Shown here piece after piece: positions 25,513-33,341 of a DNA stretch of 44,034 bases. Where the stretch lies: positions 1-44,034 of the forward strand of contig CANQRV010000019.1 of assembly GCA_947626355.1 (NCBI GenBank), read 5' to 3'. Within the stretch, counting starts at the first letter, position 1, and every line of letters starts with the position of its first letter. Under the pieces are notes generated by a model. It saw only the letters and a list, made by a program, of their open reading frames with translations, was not told the DNA's origin and did no database searches. The translations under genes were made by a program, and so were the position numbers. The DNA is from an uncultured Muribaculaceae bacterium. GTDB taxonomy: Bacteria > Bacteroidota > Bacteroidia > Bacteroidales > Muribaculaceae.

Positions 25513-25539
25513 GTCCGGATTTCATATGGTCCGGATTTC
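25508..25539. repeat. 16-bp perfect tandem duplication
   Basis: ATATGGTCCGGATTTC occurs twice in a row (25508-25523 and 25524-25539). The first copy overlaps the right end of the 48-bp palindrome, suggesting slippage during replication of the hairpin. Confidence 0.85.
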
Positions 25540-25543
25540 CTTC

Positions 25544-27511
25544 TTATTTCACAATCACTTTGTAAGATTTATCGGCTGCGGTCACAATATAGATTCCCGG
25601 ATTAAGACGTGCGGTGCCACTCCCCTTTATGGTGGCTACATTTGTGCCGTCAAGTGAATACACGTTGGCCGTCTCGCCTGAACCCGATACGGAAATGAAT
25701 CCTTTGCCTGATTCTATGTCAAGCTCTTGCGAGCCGATTGTCTCAACCCCGGAGATAGGGCCCAGATGGATGAAAGATGCGTTTTCAATCTCGTTGCCTG
25801 TTTCGTTTATAAGCATGGCTATGACGGAGATATCGGCATCGTCTGAGAGGTCGTCAAGAGATATGGAGATTGAATCCTCATAATCTATCCCCACAGACAC
25901 CCCGGAATGCTCTGCAGCTTTATAAAGGCCTCTCGCAACATCGTTAAACATAAGGTCTACCGGATCCGGCATATCTTCAAATCCACCCATCGGGCCTTCC
26001 GCATTGCCGGCAAAAAAATTGGTCTGCGGATACGGCCCTACTTTATTTTCAGTTAAGGCAATCTCGATTCTGTATTTATTTTCAGTAGGTATTGCGAAAC
26101 GGGATGTGGTAGTCACCGTCAATACTTTATCTGAATCATCAGAAATGTTTGCAGCGAGGTCAATTTCCGCGTAAGCCGGAATATCGCGAAGATATCGGTA
26201 TACTATTTCCAGTATCTCCGCGTCGGGCTCAAGTATGCCGAAGCGATATGTGTCGCGATTGGCCACAGCCGATGGATAGGTGTTGAAGTATTCGTTCGCA
26301 AAGTCCATATAGGAAGGTGTCTCCATCTTGTCGCTGTAATGCACGGCGATTGGAATAAACGAGCCATCCGTATATTTCTCACTCATATATTTCATGCCTA
26401 CGATGCCTAACGGACAATAACCGCACCATGTGCCGGTTCCCTCCTCGACCACTACATTCCGGCTATATCCCACGCCTTCCGGCAGTGAGAGGATATGGGT
26501 GTCATGATCAGAGGAATCAGTAATGATTGCATCCGAATTGCCGTTGACTGCTGTAATGGCATATACCAATGGCACTTCAGGGCCGGTTTTATCGCAAATG
26601 AGGTCTTTGACGGTGACGTCCGCTTCCTGTTGAGGCGGAATGGAAGGTGTGGCCTCCACTACTATGTTTCTTGTTTCTCCGCCCAGCGAATACCGGAATG
26701 TGAAATTATTGATTTCGTTGTAAGCCGTGTTGGTGACAGCGACTGTCATTTCAAAAGGTTTTCCCGTGTTGACGTATCCCGGAAGATACACATGGTCCAG
26801 ATTTATTTGATCAGTCGGCAGTTTGTCTGCCTTGATCAGAAGGCGCAGACAAAGATTGCCATACCATCCGGTGTATGATTCCCACACGTATTCTCCGGTG
26901 TATTCATCTTCCCAGCCGAGCCAGAGCCCAAGGTCTTTATCGTTGGCCTGGTAGTCTACTGCAAAACAGCTGTCATCTATTGTGGGGGCTTTTCCTGAAT
27001 AGCCCACATAGAACGGTTTCCCGGCCTCGATTTTGAGTGGAGTGTCAAGCATTATGTCGTTCCATTCATATGCCACAGTGCTTAATGTAGCCGGTTGGGA
27101 ATAAAAAGGATCCCCTCCTTTTTCATTATGGAATCCGATGGTCAGCGATGTGAAATTGTTGATTGTGGGATCTTCGAAATTATCAGGAGATGCTATCTGC
27201 ACTCCAATGATTTCTCCTCCATCGAACATTTCTGTAAATACTTCCGGGAATTCCACAAGGGCCGTATATTCTTGCCATTCCGTGCCGAATGCCATCTGAG
27301 GCTCCCCGCAATATCCGTAAGATATTGTCTGTGCATCGGCCCGCATTGCTTGACTTTTTCTGCTTGCCGACCAGGAATTCACGAATGAACTACCGTTTCC
27401 TTTTACTGCCTTCGGATCTGCAAGCGTTCGTCTGTCTGGAACATATGCGTTGCCATAGGCTGCTGATCCTAACAGAAACAGAAGGAATAAGATGGTAATT
27501 GTCCTTTTCAT
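25544..27511 (-). CDS. Omp28-like thioredoxin-fold outer membrane/secreted protein with T9SS sorting domain
   Basis: Protein of 655 aa from ATG 27511, with a signal peptide (MKRTITILFLLFLLGSAAYG). The first 300 residues are beta-rich. The middle carries a thioredoxin-like segment with VVVEEGTGTWCGYCPLGIVG (a CxxC, near residue 365) and resembles the Omp28/Omp28-related family. The last 70 residues look like a type IX secretion sorting domain (NVYSLDGTNVATIKGSG ... LNPGIYIVTAADKSYKVIVK). It is probably exported by T9SS and held at the surface; its substrate is unknown. Base composition is clearly more AT-rich than that of the genes on both sides, which suggests a different history or relaxed codon choice. 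No operon partner is obvious. Confidence 0.82.
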   Translation of the reverse strand: MKRTITILFLLFLLGSAAYGNAYVPDRRTLADPKAVKGNGSSFVNSWSASRKSQAMRADAQTISYGYCGEPQMAFGTEWQEYTALVEFPEVFTEMFDGGEIIGVQIASPDNFEDPTINNFTSLTIGFHNEKGGDPFYSQPATLSTVAYEWNDIMLDTPLKIEAGKPFYVGYSGKAPTIDDSCFAVDYQANDKDLGLWLGWEDEYTGEYVWESYTGWYGNLCLRLLIKADKLPTDQINLDHVYLPGYVNTGKPFEMTVAVTNTAYNEINNFTFRYSLGGETRNIVVEATPSIPPQQEADVTVKDLICDKTGPEVPLVYAITAVNGNSDAIITDSSDHDTHILSLPEGVGYSRNVVVEEGTGTWCGYCPLGIVGMKYMSEKYTDGSFIPIAVHYSDKMETPSYMDFANEYFNTYPSAVANRDTYRFGILEPDAEILEIVYRYLRDIPAYAEIDLAANISDDSDKVLTVTTTSRFAIPTENKYRIEIALTENKVGPYPQTNFFAGNAEGPMGGFEDMPDPVDLMFNDVARGLYKAAEHSGVSVGIDYEDSISISLDDLSDDADISVIAMLINETGNEIENASFIHLGPISGVETIGSQELDIESGKGFISVSGSGETANVYSLDGTNVATIKGSGTARLNPGIYIVTAADKSYKVIVK

Positions 27512-27589
27512 TAATGATTTTTTAATAATGTAGATTTGGAAGTTTAGAGAACTCCCCGATTTTCGACATGGGGATGTCTTTGTCAATCA

Positions 27590-27597
27590 CAAAAGTA
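27590..27597 (-). promoter_or_regulatory. -7 box upstream of the Omp28-like gene
   Basis: TACTTTTG on the minus strand (27597-27590), with about 78 nt to the ATG. No convincing -33 element is seen. Confidence 0.4.
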
Positions 27598-27622
27598 GTC
27601 CTTTTTTCATTACCGTCCTAAT

Positions 27623-27653
27623 TTTTATGTGATTTTATGTGATTTTATGTGAT
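27623..27653. repeat. 10-bp tandem repeat (about 3 copies of TTTATGTGAT)
   Basis: Three consecutive TTTATGTGAT units sit just upstream of the -7 box of the Omp28-like gene and downstream of the stop of the outer membrane protein gene. Changes in copy number would alter promoter spacing or local curvature. Confidence 0.8.
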
Positions 27654-27681
27654 AGGTGGCTGATGTCTGCCGGTCGTATGG

Positions 27682-30603
27682 TTATTTCTTCTCGCGTTTC
27701 GGCCGGAAGTCCATGCGGTAGGCTACCGAGAGGGTGACGTAGCGGGGCAGCGCCATGTAATGTGTCTCCACGCGCCCCAAGGCATTCACCTGATAGTCGT
27801 AGTTCCTGGTCTGCGCCAGCATGTCGTAGCCGTCGAGGCGCAGCGTGAGCGCTCCCTTCAGCATGGTGTAGGAAGTGTAGGCGTTCCATAGCACCCTCGT
27901 GTCGTTCATCTCCTTCTGCGAGTAGCCGCTTCTGGAGGTTATATTGAGGTTTGTGCCGATCTCGAACCCGAATCCGAAGCGGTACATCCCTCTGAAGCCG
28001 TAGGTGATGCCCCAGGCATTGTAATTGTCAAATTCCCGGTCGCCGTAGGTGTGGTCGTATGTGGCAAAACAGTTCACCCCGAAATAATACCTCTCCCTGT
28101 CGAATTCCTTCGCGAATCCCGGATTGAGGTTGAACTGAAGCTGGGTGTTCTTTACCCTCTGCTTCTGCGGCTCCATGTCGACGCCTATCATGTTGGCATA
28201 CTGCGACTGCCCGTAGCCGATGAAGGCATGGATGTTGAAGGGCTTCTCTCCGTTGTGTCCCAGACGGATGTCGGTGTAGTATCGGAGGTTGAGGTGATAG
28301 TTGCCCGACACGTTGTAGCTTTTGTAGGTCCTGACGCCCGTCTGGCTGTCGTAGCGGTAGCCCCGGGTGATGTCGTTCTCGATCCAGCCGTAGTTCGCGG
28401 TGAAGGTGTGGGTCGGCCTGCTGGGCGAGAAGTAGCCGTAGACAAGCCGGAAGTCGTTGCTCACCGAGTTGCGGAGGTCCGGATTCCCCTCGCGCAGGTT
28501 GAGGGGGTCGGTGGTGTCGGTGAAGTCGATCATGTCGATGAGTGTGGGCATGTCGGGGGTGCGTTCATAGGTGAGGCGCGCCCATTGCGAGCGGTCGCTG
28601 CTGCGCCACATCAGGTAGGTGTCCATGATCCGGAAAAGGACATTGTCCTTGTTGATCCGGGTGTCGATGGCTCCGCGCACATAGTGTAGCCGCCGGTCGA
28701 CGAAGGAGAGCTGCGGCGACACCTTGAAGTCGATAGTGCCGTTTCCGATAGGGAAGTCCTGCGTATAGAAGGGTCGCAGGTCATGGCGCTGGGTAGTGAG
28801 GTGGCTGATGTAGCTGTTGGCGGGGTCGAATTCCGGCGTCATCCCGGCGAAGTCGCCTGGATTCACGGTGTCGTTGGTGGTAGACTGCAGCAGGTAGAGC
28901 TCCGAGCGGCGCCGCTCGCGGTCGAAGTTGTAGAAATACATGATGCCGGTGGTGCCTCTCGGAATGTTGAAGTAATATTTGGCTCCGGCGTCGAAATGAA
29001 GGTCGCGGTTGGGCACCGGTATGTAGTGCTGCCTCAGCACCTGGTTGCTCTCCGGACGCGGGCCGTAGGCGATGTCGCTGGTGTTGTCGTTCTCGTCGCG
29101 GTAGTCGGAGTAGCGGCCGTTGACCCATATCGAGGTGAGGTCGGAGCTCTGGAGCACCTTGAAGAAGAATTCCGAGAACAGGGAGGCGTCGATGCCGTGG
29201 CGCAGCGATTTGCTGCGGCTCAGGCTGCGGTTCACGAGGTTTCGGCGGCTGAAGCGGTCTGACAGGAATATGTTGTCGATCTCCTCCTTGGTGATTCCGG
29301 GTATGTTGGCATTGAAGGTCGCGGCCGATGATTCCGATTCCGCCTTGTTGTGGTTGTAGGAGAATGCGGGCTTCACGTCGAGGTTCCAGGTCTCGTGCTT
29401 GAGCCTGAGGGAATGCTGCGTCGAGACGCGCAGGTTTCTGGCCGTCGGGCGCGAGAAGCTGTAGTCGTAGGTGTTGCCGTCGGTCAGGAAGTTGGTGCGG
29501 TAGACGTCGGTGTTGTTACGGTTCTTGTCATATCTCACGTCGACATTGCCGTTGATCTCGAAGGTGTGGAGAGGGTTGTCGGCGAAGTAGTCGATTCCTC
29601 CGCGTCTCACGGTGGTCAGCCCGGGCGCCGGCGACTCATACAGGTTATACATGTTGTCGCCTCCGGAGTTGGGTTTCTCCGAGTCGTTGAGGTTGTTGGC
29701 GTCGGCATAGACGGAGAGGCGGGAGTTGTTGGTGTAGTGCAGTCCGAAGAGCTTGGCGAGATAGCGGTCGTGTGTGCCACCCTGTGCCTTGAGGTTGAGC
29801 AGGTTGCCGGCCATGTAGTCTTTCCTGAGCTTCACGTCCATCACATACTGGGTGTCTTCGGCCACCTTGTGGCCCATCATCCTGCTCTTCTCTCCGAGCT
29901 TCTCGTAGACCTCCACATCCTTCACCATATAGGCGCCCATGTTCTGGAGCATCACCTCGCGGTTGCCCTGAAAGAAATCCTTGCCGTTGAGAAGCAGCGA
30001 CTCCACGTATCGGCCGTTGACGTATATCGCGCCGCCGTCGCGTATCTCCACTCCGGGGAGCTGCTCGATGAGGGCGTCGAGCATCGATCCCTCGGGGAGC
30101 ATGAAGGCGTCGGCGTTATAGACTATGGTGTCGCCCTTGTTGTAGAATTTCACTTTCGAGGCCTTCACCACCACCTCGCCGAGCTCCGTGGCCTTCGCCG
30201 CGGGGCGCAGGTAGATGCCTTTCACCTGATAGTTGTCCTGCCGGGAGCCTACGCCCGTGAGGTCGATGTCGAGACACTGCGGCTCGTAGTCGGGGGCGGA
30301 GGCCCGGATGATGAACTTCTCCTTCGTCTTGTCGATGCGGAACTCATAGACGGCCTCTTTATATTCCTCTAAAGTGTTGTCGATCAGCCGGTAGCTGTGC
30401 CGGAGCGCGGTGTCGGCGGCGAGCACGACGCTGTCGCGGCTCAGCAGCTCCACCTTTGCTCCAGGAATGTCTTTGGAGGTTATGGCGCTGAAGATCTTGC
30501 CGGTGATGAGGAAATTGCCTTTCGTCCCGGCGTCGGCGGCATAGCCCGCGATGCAGAGAAGCATGGCGAGGAAGGCTGTGGTCTTTCGTAGCATTGATGT
30601 CAT
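27682..30603 (-). CDS. TonB-dependent-receptor-like outer membrane beta-barrel protein with carboxypeptidase-regulatory-like domain
   Basis: Protein of 973 aa (970 if started at the second ATG). It has a signal peptide (LRKTTAFLAMLLCIAGYAADA) and an N-terminal Ig-like CarbopepD_reg domain (LITGKIFSAITSKDIPGAKVELLSRDS). A plug-like region follows at about 140-240 (LGEVVVKASKVKFYNKGDTIVYNADAFMLPEGSMLDALIEQLPGVEI), then a long strand-rich barrel ending SVAYRMDFRPKREKK. Members of this outer-membrane beta-barrel family resemble SusC-type receptors, but many have no SusD partner; none is seen here, and the substrate is unknown. It stands alone between the tat operon and the Omp28-like gene. Confidence 0.88.
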   Translation of the reverse strand: MTSMLRKTTAFLAMLLCIAGYAADAGTKGNFLITGKIFSAITSKDIPGAKVELLSRDSVVLAADTALRHSYRLIDNTLEEYKEAVYEFRIDKTKEKFIIRASAPDYEPQCLDIDLTGVGSRQDNYQVKGIYLRPAAKATELGEVVVKASKVKFYNKGDTIVYNADAFMLPEGSMLDALIEQLPGVEIRDGGAIYVNGRYVESLLLNGKDFFQGNREVMLQNMGAYMVKDVEVYEKLGEKSRMMGHKVAEDTQYVMDVKLRKDYMAGNLLNLKAQGGTHDRYLAKLFGLHYTNNSRLSVYADANNLNDSEKPNSGGDNMYNLYESPAPGLTTVRRGGIDYFADNPLHTFEINGNVDVRYDKNRNNTDVYRTNFLTDGNTYDYSFSRPTARNLRVSTQHSLRLKHETWNLDVKPAFSYNHNKAESESSAATFNANIPGITKEEIDNIFLSDRFSRRNLVNRSLSRSKSLRHGIDASLFSEFFFKVLQSSDLTSIWVNGRYSDYRDENDNTSDIAYGPRPESNQVLRQHYIPVPNRDLHFDAGAKYYFNIPRGTTGIMYFYNFDRERRRSELYLLQSTTNDTVNPGDFAGMTPEFDPANSYISHLTTQRHDLRPFYTQDFPIGNGTIDFKVSPQLSFVDRRLHYVRGAIDTRINKDNVLFRIMDTYLMWRSSDRSQWARLTYERTPDMPTLIDMIDFTDTTDPLNLREGNPDLRNSVSNDFRLVYGYFSPSRPTHTFTANYGWIENDITRGYRYDSQTGVRTYKSYNVSGNYHLNLRYYTDIRLGHNGEKPFNIHAFIGYGQSQYANMIGVDMEPQKQRVKNTQLQFNLNPGFAKEFDRERYYFGVNCFATYDHTYGDREFDNYNAWGITYGFRGMYRFGFGFEIGTNLNITSRSGYSQKEMNDTRVLWNAYTSYTMLKGALTLRLDGYDMLAQTRNYDYQVNALGRVETHYMALPRYVTLSVAYRMDFRPKREKK

Positions 30604-30650
30604 GATTAAGGGTTTAGTCGATACGGCCGTCGGCCTTTAGCCGGCTGATC

Positions 30651-30672
30651 GTTAGTTAGTTAGTTAGTTAGT
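30651..30672. repeat. GTTA microsatellite (5.5 units)
   Basis: GTTA repeated five times plus GT, directly upstream of the outer membrane protein gene. It sits in the likely promoter/leader region, so slippage could tune expression (phase variation of the outer membrane protein is possible but unproved). Confidence 0.8.
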
Positions 30673-30686
30673 GACAAGGGAATCCT

Positions 30687-30745
30687 GCCTGTAGGGACAT
30701 GCCTCCGGCATGTTTCCCCTGCAGACACGTCTGCAATTCGCCATT
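30687..30745. repeat. Dispersed hairpin repeat, copy 1 (extended form)
   Basis: Positions 30687-30719 are identical to 35031-35063 (33 nt). The shared block folds as ACATGCC-TCC-GGCATGT, flanked by GGG and CCC. Copy 1 continues into a second stem, TGCAGAC-AC-GTCTGCA (30720-30735). It behaves like a REP-type intergenic element. The rest of the 206-nt gap 30604-30809 holds only the GTTA repeat. Confidence 0.75.
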
Positions 30746-30809
30746 CTATCTGCATAATTACTAATTTCCATCAGAATTCAAAGCATTCTGCCATGTCTTT
30801 CTGAAGTTG

Positions 30810-31619
30810 TCAGGCTGTGACGGCTTCAGGTTTGCGGCGCGCTCCGAGCTTCACCAGCCAGACGCTACCCTCGTAGAGAAGGCACATCGGCGCCGACACG
30901 GCCAGCAGCGTGAAGATGTCGCTCGTCGGGGTGATGACGGCCGCGATCACCAGTATCAGCACCACCGCATGCCTGCGGTGGCTCTTCATGAACTCCGCGT
31001 TCAGCAGCCCCAGCCGCGCGAAAAGCCACGCCACCACCGGCATCTCGAACACTATCCCCATCGAGAGACTCATCACCGACAGCACCTCCATATACGAGTC
31101 GAGCGAGATCAGGTTGCTCACCCCGGGACTCACCTGATACGTGCCTAAGAAGCGGAACGTCAGCGGGAAGATCACGAAATAGCTCACCGCCACCCCGAGC
31201 AGGAACATCACGTAGCCGGCACCGGTGACGCGTGTGGCGTAGCTGCGCTCGTCGGCGTAGAGCGCCGGCGACACGAAGCGGAAGAGCTGGTAGAGGATAT
31301 AGGGAGACGCGAGAAGCACTCCTGCCGTCAGCGCCGTCTTCATGTGTATCATGAACTGCCGCGCCAGCCCGGTGTTAATGAGTTCTACGGAGAAGGCGTC
31401 GCCGCTCCCGGAGCCTCCCCACGCCCAGAGCGCCCCGATGCGCTCGAGCATCCGGTAGGTAACGAAGCCGCTGTCGCGCGGGGCGAGCACTATCGCGAAG
31501 AGCTCGTCCTTGAAGAGGAAAGCCACGACAGAGAGCACAACAACCATTGCGCCCGACTTCAAAAGAGCCGAGCGCAGGTCGTCGAGATGCTCCCAGAATG
31601 TCTGACTGGTCTCAGACAT
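30810..31619 (-). CDS. tatC: Sec-independent protein translocase TatC
   Basis: Protein of 269 aa with six transmembrane helices. The family signature is present: N-terminal FWEHLDDLRSALLKS, followed by SPYILYQLFRFVSPALYADER near residue 110 and the conserved FEMPVVAW near 170. TatC recognises the twin-arginine signal and forms the core of the Tat export machine in the inner membrane. The start is 4 nt after the tatA stop codon, so the genes are tightly coupled. No separate tatB gene is seen; Bacteroidetes systems typically use a bifunctional TatA. Confidence 0.96.
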   Translation of the reverse strand: MSETSQTFWEHLDDLRSALLKSGAMVVVLSVVAFLFKDELFAIVLAPRDSGFVTYRMLERIGALWAWGGSGSGDAFSVELINTGLARQFMIHMKTALTAGVLLASPYILYQLFRFVSPALYADERSYATRVTGAGYVMFLLGVAVSYFVIFPLTFRFLGTYQVSPGVSNLISLDSYMEVLSVMSLSMGIVFEMPVVAWLFARLGLLNAEFMKSHRRHAVVLILVIAAVITPTSDIFTLLAVSAPMCLLYEGSVWLVKLGARRKPEAVTA

Positions 31620-31622
31620 CGG

Positions 31623-31853
31623 TCATTCCCCCTTCTTGTCTGTTGTCTCCTTAGCATTCACCTCCGGGCCTTTCGCTCCGGCGGTGACCTCGCCCTCTAT
31701 GTCGCGCATTCCGTCTTTAAACGACTTCACCCCCCTGCCGAGTCCTTTCATCAGCTCGGGTATTTTCTTGCCGCCGAAAAAGAGAAGCACCACAAGGGCT
31801 ATGAGCAGCACTTCCTGGAAGCCTACTCCTCCTATGAAATTGAGTGTGTTCAT
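31623..31853 (-). CDS. tatA: Sec-independent protein translocase TatA/E
   Basis: Protein of 76 aa with the TatA layout: a short N-terminus, one transmembrane helix at about 12-27 ([18 protein letters not shown]), the FG hinge and an amphipathic helix ([21 protein letters not shown]), then an acidic tail rich in Lys and Glu. TatA oligomers form the transport path for folded proteins. It lies 48 nt after the aldo/keto reductase gene and 4 nt before tatC. Confidence 0.96.
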   Translation of the reverse strand: MNTLNFIGGVGFQEVLLIALVVLLFFGGKKIPELMKGLGRGVKSFKDGMRDIEGEVTAGAKGPEVNAKETTDKKGE

Positions 31854-31901
31854 TATCTTTACAACGTAATTGAGAGATATTTATTACTCTCAGGGCCCCT
31901 C

Positions 31902-33323
31902 TCATGCATGCTGCTTCAGACTCTCCACGTAGCGGTCGATGCGCGCGAGCTCGCCGGGAATGTCGATGCCCTGCGGGCAATGCTCCACACACTGGCGGCA
32001 GCCTATGCAGTGGCTCGCCTGGCGCAGCTTCGGCACGGCGCGGTCGTAGCCCACCAGAAAGGCGCGTCGCGCCTCGCGGTAGTTCTCCGCCTCGGCACTC
32101 TCCGCCACATTGCCTTCGTTGACGCATTTGTTGTAATGCACGAAGATGCCGGGTATGTCGAGCCCGTAGGGGCACGGCATGCAGTATTTGCAGTCGTTGC
32201 AGGCCACCGTGGGATACTCCACCATCAGGTCGGCCGTCTCGTAGAGGAATTGCGTCTCTTCAGGTGTGAGCGGCTTCAGCGGGCAGAAGCTGCGCAGGTT
32301 GTCCTCCAGATGCTCGCGGTAGGTCATGCCGCTGAGCACGGTGAGCACTCCCGGATGGGAGCCGGCGTAGCGGAACGCCCACGACGCCACGCTCTTCTCC
32401 GGCTCGCGCTGCTTGAGGCGCGCCACTATGTGGTCGGGCACATTTGAGAGCCTTCCGCCGAGCAGCGGCTCCATGATCACGGCCGGTATCCCCCTCTTCT
32501 CCAGCTCGCCGTAGAGATATTCGGCGTCGGTGTTGCGCGGATTGAGCTCGCGGGCATGCTTCCAGTCGAGGTAGTTGAGCTGTATCTGCACGAAGTCCCA
32601 TTTATACTTGTCGTGGTTGGCCAGAAGGTAGTCGAACACCTTGATGTCGCCGTGGTAGGAGAATCCGAGGTTGCGTATGCGTCCGGCCTCGCGTTCGGCC
32701 ATCAGGAAGTCGAGCACCCCGTTGTCGAGGTAGCGGGCGTGGAGGGTCTCCATGCCGTCGTCGCCCATGCCGATGCCGTGGAGCAGCATGTAGTCGATAT
32801 GGTCGGTCTGGAGCTCCCGCAGCGAGTTGCGGTACATCTCCAGCGACGCCTCGCGGCTCCAGGTCTCCGGTGCGAAGTTGGAGAGCTTGGTGGCGATGTA
32901 GTAGCTGTCGCGCGGGTGGCGACTGAGCGCTATGCCCGTGGCGTGCTCCGACTTACCCTTGCAGTAGGCCGGCGACGTGTCGAAATAGTTCACGCCGTGC
33001 TCTATGGCCTCGTCTACAAGAGAGTTGACCATTTCCTGGTCGATCTCTTCCTCTCCGTCGCGGGCCGAGCCTCCGGCCACCGTGGGCCAGCGCATGCAGC
33101 CGTAGCCTAAGAGGCTCACCTTCTCGCCGGTCTTCGGATTCTCGCGGTAGGTCATCTTCCCTTTCGGAATCGGGCCCGTCTCCGTGCCCTCGGCGCTCTG
33201 AGCGCTCTCCCTGGAGGCGCACCCGGCCAGGGTAAGGCCTCCCACTGCGGCTGTCCCCAGCCCCAGACGCTTCAGGAATTCCCTGCGTCCTATCTTGTCG
33301 TTTCTGTTATTGTCGTGTGTCAT
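31902..33323 (-). CDS. Tat-exported aldo/keto reductase with C-terminal 4Fe-4S clusters (lipoprotein)
   Basis: Protein of 473 aa. The N-terminus is a twin-arginine signal (IGRREFLKRLGLGTAAVGG, Arg13-Arg14) that ends in a lipobox (LAGC, Cys35), so the product is probably a Tat-exported lipoprotein. The body is an aldo/keto reductase barrel with the catalytic Asp/Tyr/Lys/His in NYFDTSPAY, GKSE, ATKLS and LLHG. The C-terminal 100 residues hold two ferredoxin-like sites (CNDCKYCMPCPYG near 375 and CIGCRQCVEHCPQG near 442). The family usually uses NADPH, scarce in the periplasm, so electrons may instead come from its Fe-S clusters and the upstream polyferredoxin. It lies between that gene (18-nt gap) and tatA. 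Confidence 0.92.
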   Translation of the reverse strand: MTHDNNRNDKIGRREFLKRLGLGTAAVGGLTLAGCASRESAQSAEGTETGPIPKGKMTYRENPKTGEKVSLLGYGCMRWPTVAGGSARDGEEEIDQEMVNSLVDEAIEHGVNYFDTSPAYCKGKSEHATGIALSRHPRDSYYIATKLSNFAPETWSREASLEMYRNSLRELQTDHIDYMLLHGIGMGDDGMETLHARYLDNGVLDFLMAEREAGRIRNLGFSYHGDIKVFDYLLANHDKYKWDFVQIQLNYLDWKHARELNPRNTDAEYLYGELEKRGIPAVIMEPLLGGRLSNVPDHIVARLKQREPEKSVASWAFRYAGSHPGVLTVLSGMTYREHLEDNLRSFCPLKPLTPEETQFLYETADLMVEYPTVACNDCKYCMPCPYGLDIPGIFVHYNKCVNEGNVAESAEAENYREARRAFLVGYDRAVPKLRQASHCIGCRQCVEHCPQGIDIPGELARIDRYVESLKQHA

Positions 33324-33341
33324 GTCGGTCGGGTGTATATG

